DNA of 64,000 bases, taken from Charina bottae. Its lineage: Eukaryota; Chordata; Lepidosauria; Squamata; Charinaidae. Shown one piece after another: positions 62,463 through 64,000 of this stretch. A program made the position numbers and the translations under genes. Numbering within the stretch: position 1 is the first letter of the stretch; every line of letters begins with the position of its first letter. The stretch is taken from positions 1,268,001 through 1,332,000 of the forward strand of contig JALMGJ010000029.1 in the NCBI GenBank assembly GCA_023362775.1, written 5' to 3'. The notes under the pieces are model-generated. The model was not told the origin of the DNA. It worked only from the letters and a program-made list of their open reading frames with translations, and did not search any database.

Positions 62463-63280
62463 CAGAGCTTTCCAAACTTTTCATGTTGGTGACACACTTT
62501 TTAGACATGCATCATTTCGCGACACACTCTTGCAGCAGGGCATTATTTCGTGACACACTCTTACAGCAGGGCACAAGGCAGGCGCTAGGACCTGCACGGA
62601 ATCACAGCAGGTTTGGAGGCAGCGAGGCACAAGGCAGGCACTAGGACCTGCACGGAATCACAGCAGGTTTGGAGGCAGCGAGGCACAAGGCAGGCACTAG
62701 GACCTGCGCGGAATCCTGGCAGGGCAGGTTTGAAGGCAGCAAGGCACAAGGCAGGCACTAGGACCTGCGCGGAATCACAGCAGGTTTGGAGGCAGCCAGG
62801 CACAAGGCAGGCACTAGGACCTGCGTGGAATCCTGGCAGGGCAGGTTTGAAGGCAGCAAGGCACAAGGCAGGCACTAGGACCTGCACGGAATCACAGCAG
62901 GTTTGGAGGCAGCGAGGCAGAAGGCAGGCACTAGGACCTGCATGGAATCCTGGCAGGGCAGGTTTGAAGGCAGCAAGGCACAAGGCAGGCACTAGGACCT
63001 GCGTGGAATCCTGGCAGGGCAGGTTTGGAGGCAGCCAGGCACAAGGCAGGCACTAGGACCTGCACGGAATCACAGCAGGTTTGAAGGCAGCAAGACAAAA
63101 GGCAGGCACTAGGACCTGCACGGAATCACAGCAGGTTTGAAGGCAGCAAGACAAAAGGCAGGCACTAGGACCTGCGCGGAATCCTGGCAGGGCAGGTTTG
63201 GAGGCAGCAGCAGCCGGGACACACCCAGACACTGCAGCCGACACACTAACGTGTCCCAACACAGAGTTTGGAAAGCTCTG
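62463..63280. mobile_element. hAT-type element carrying a minisatellite (copy C, 818 bp)
   Basis: Flanks ctgtaggc (62455-62462) and ctgtagac (63281-63288), 7 of 8. Same arms as copies A and B. The left arm has a partial tandem duplication (gacacactcttgcagcagggc then ttatttcgtgacacactctta). About 11 minisatellite units follow. Confidence 0.9.
62570..63205 (+). repeat. 56/61-bp minisatellite, about 11 units
   Basis: Same unit as in copies A and B, with copy-specific variants ggtttgaaggcagc and gcgaggcacaagg. This suggests separate expansion at this locus. Confidence 0.92.
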
Positions 63281-64000
63281 CTGTAGACTAATAACTTGGT
63301 CCAGCTATACTGATGAAATCTATGTCTGGTTGATTTCACTGCATGGAGAGTTAGACCATCAGTCATTTGTTTGTTTGCCTTTTCACTGAATTATTAACCT
63401 ACCAGTTTGCTCATCTTGCACAAGTAGAGCTGGAATATATCATTTCACTAATGGATTAATTAACATATGCCACAAACATTGTTTTAACTGTACATACCAT
63501 TTATAACCTTTGACCTACAGATGAGATATCTGCAGTTTCAGCAAATCTCATCTTATGGTGCTCAAGTGTGGGGCCTGTAACAAATGTCATGTAGAAAAGG
63601 AGCTAAGAAAGTAGTCAAATTACCTTTTAATTTAATTTCATGTTTGATTTTGCACATACTGCACAAAAGCTGAAGAAGGAAACAGTCCAAGTATTTGCAA
63701 AAGAGAGAATTTTTTTGCTAACTGTGGTTGGTCTAATAAGAAATATGATTCTTTTTATTTCTCATTTCCTGGGACCACACAGTAATAATAATCTATTCTT
63801 AAACTATTGTGCAAATACATGTATATGAATTTTGCATAGCAAGAGAACATGAAGCTCAATTCTGCAATAGCTAATTGAGGCAAAGAACACAAGGGAACTG
63901 TTAGAGGTAAAATACATTTACCTTTCTATGCTAAAGAAGCCTTAAAATGACATAAATTATATGAGAATGTGAGATTCAGGAGAATTCTGCTCCCAAAGGA

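Larger units (their letters stand above)
62390..64000. other. Downstream intron segment after exon 13
   Basis: Holds the third hAT/minisatellite element at 62463-63280. The remaining 63290-64000 is AT-rich with no exon or named repeat visible. Confidence 0.6.

Overview
The window is nuclear DNA from a vertebrate, most likely a squamate reptile (lizard or snake). One interrupted gene runs left to right along the plus strand. The rest is intron packed with repeats typical of squamates: CR1, L2-type, L1 and RTE/BovB LINEs, tRNA-derived and 5S-derived SINEs, Penelope-like fragments and many short hAT-type DNA elements. I cannot tell lizard from snake.

The gene is EFCAB6 (EF-hand calcium-binding domain protein 6, also called DJBP). 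I can place thirteen consecutive internal exons between 3971 and 62389. They encode about 628 codons and match, in order and in every splice phase, roughly residues 410-1040 of the ~1,500-residue human protein. All have AG/GT boundaries, and the joined reading frame has no stop. The 5' exons, promoter, 3' exons and poly(A) site lie outside the window. No other host gene, functional tRNA or rRNA gene was found.

Layout: 1-3970 upstream intron with CR1 pieces; exons 1-4 (3971-11930) with a Sauria-type SINE array, an L1 and an L2-type RT remnant; a 10 kb intron (11931-22117) with a hAT element carrying a minisatellite, a Penelope-like remnant, two tRNA SINEs and a BovB copy; exons 5-9 (22118-32836); a repeat-rich stretch with exons 10 and 11 (38042-42407), including a 2.1 kb hAT/minisatellite element; a 10.6 kb intron (42408-53039) with an L1 tail, an expanded SINE array and hAT elements; exon 12 (53040-53228); a 9 kb intron with a 1.9 kb GC-rich composite repeat and a perfect Penelope inverted repeat; exon 13 (62234-62389); and a third hAT/minisatellite element at the right.

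The strongest unusual signals are in the repeats. Three hAT-type elements, each with 8-bp target duplications, carry the same 56/61-bp minisatellite at about 34, 16 and 11 copies. All thirteen hAT-type insertions whose target duplications I could read have TA at positions 4-5 of the 8 bp, the signature of the Buster branch of hAT. Two SINE copies on opposite strands have each expanded the same ~102-bp internal segment. A Penelope-like fragment forms a perfect 77-bp inverted repeat with a one-base centre and hammerhead-like motifs on both strands. I found no defence, biosynthetic or otherwise coordinated multi-gene system.
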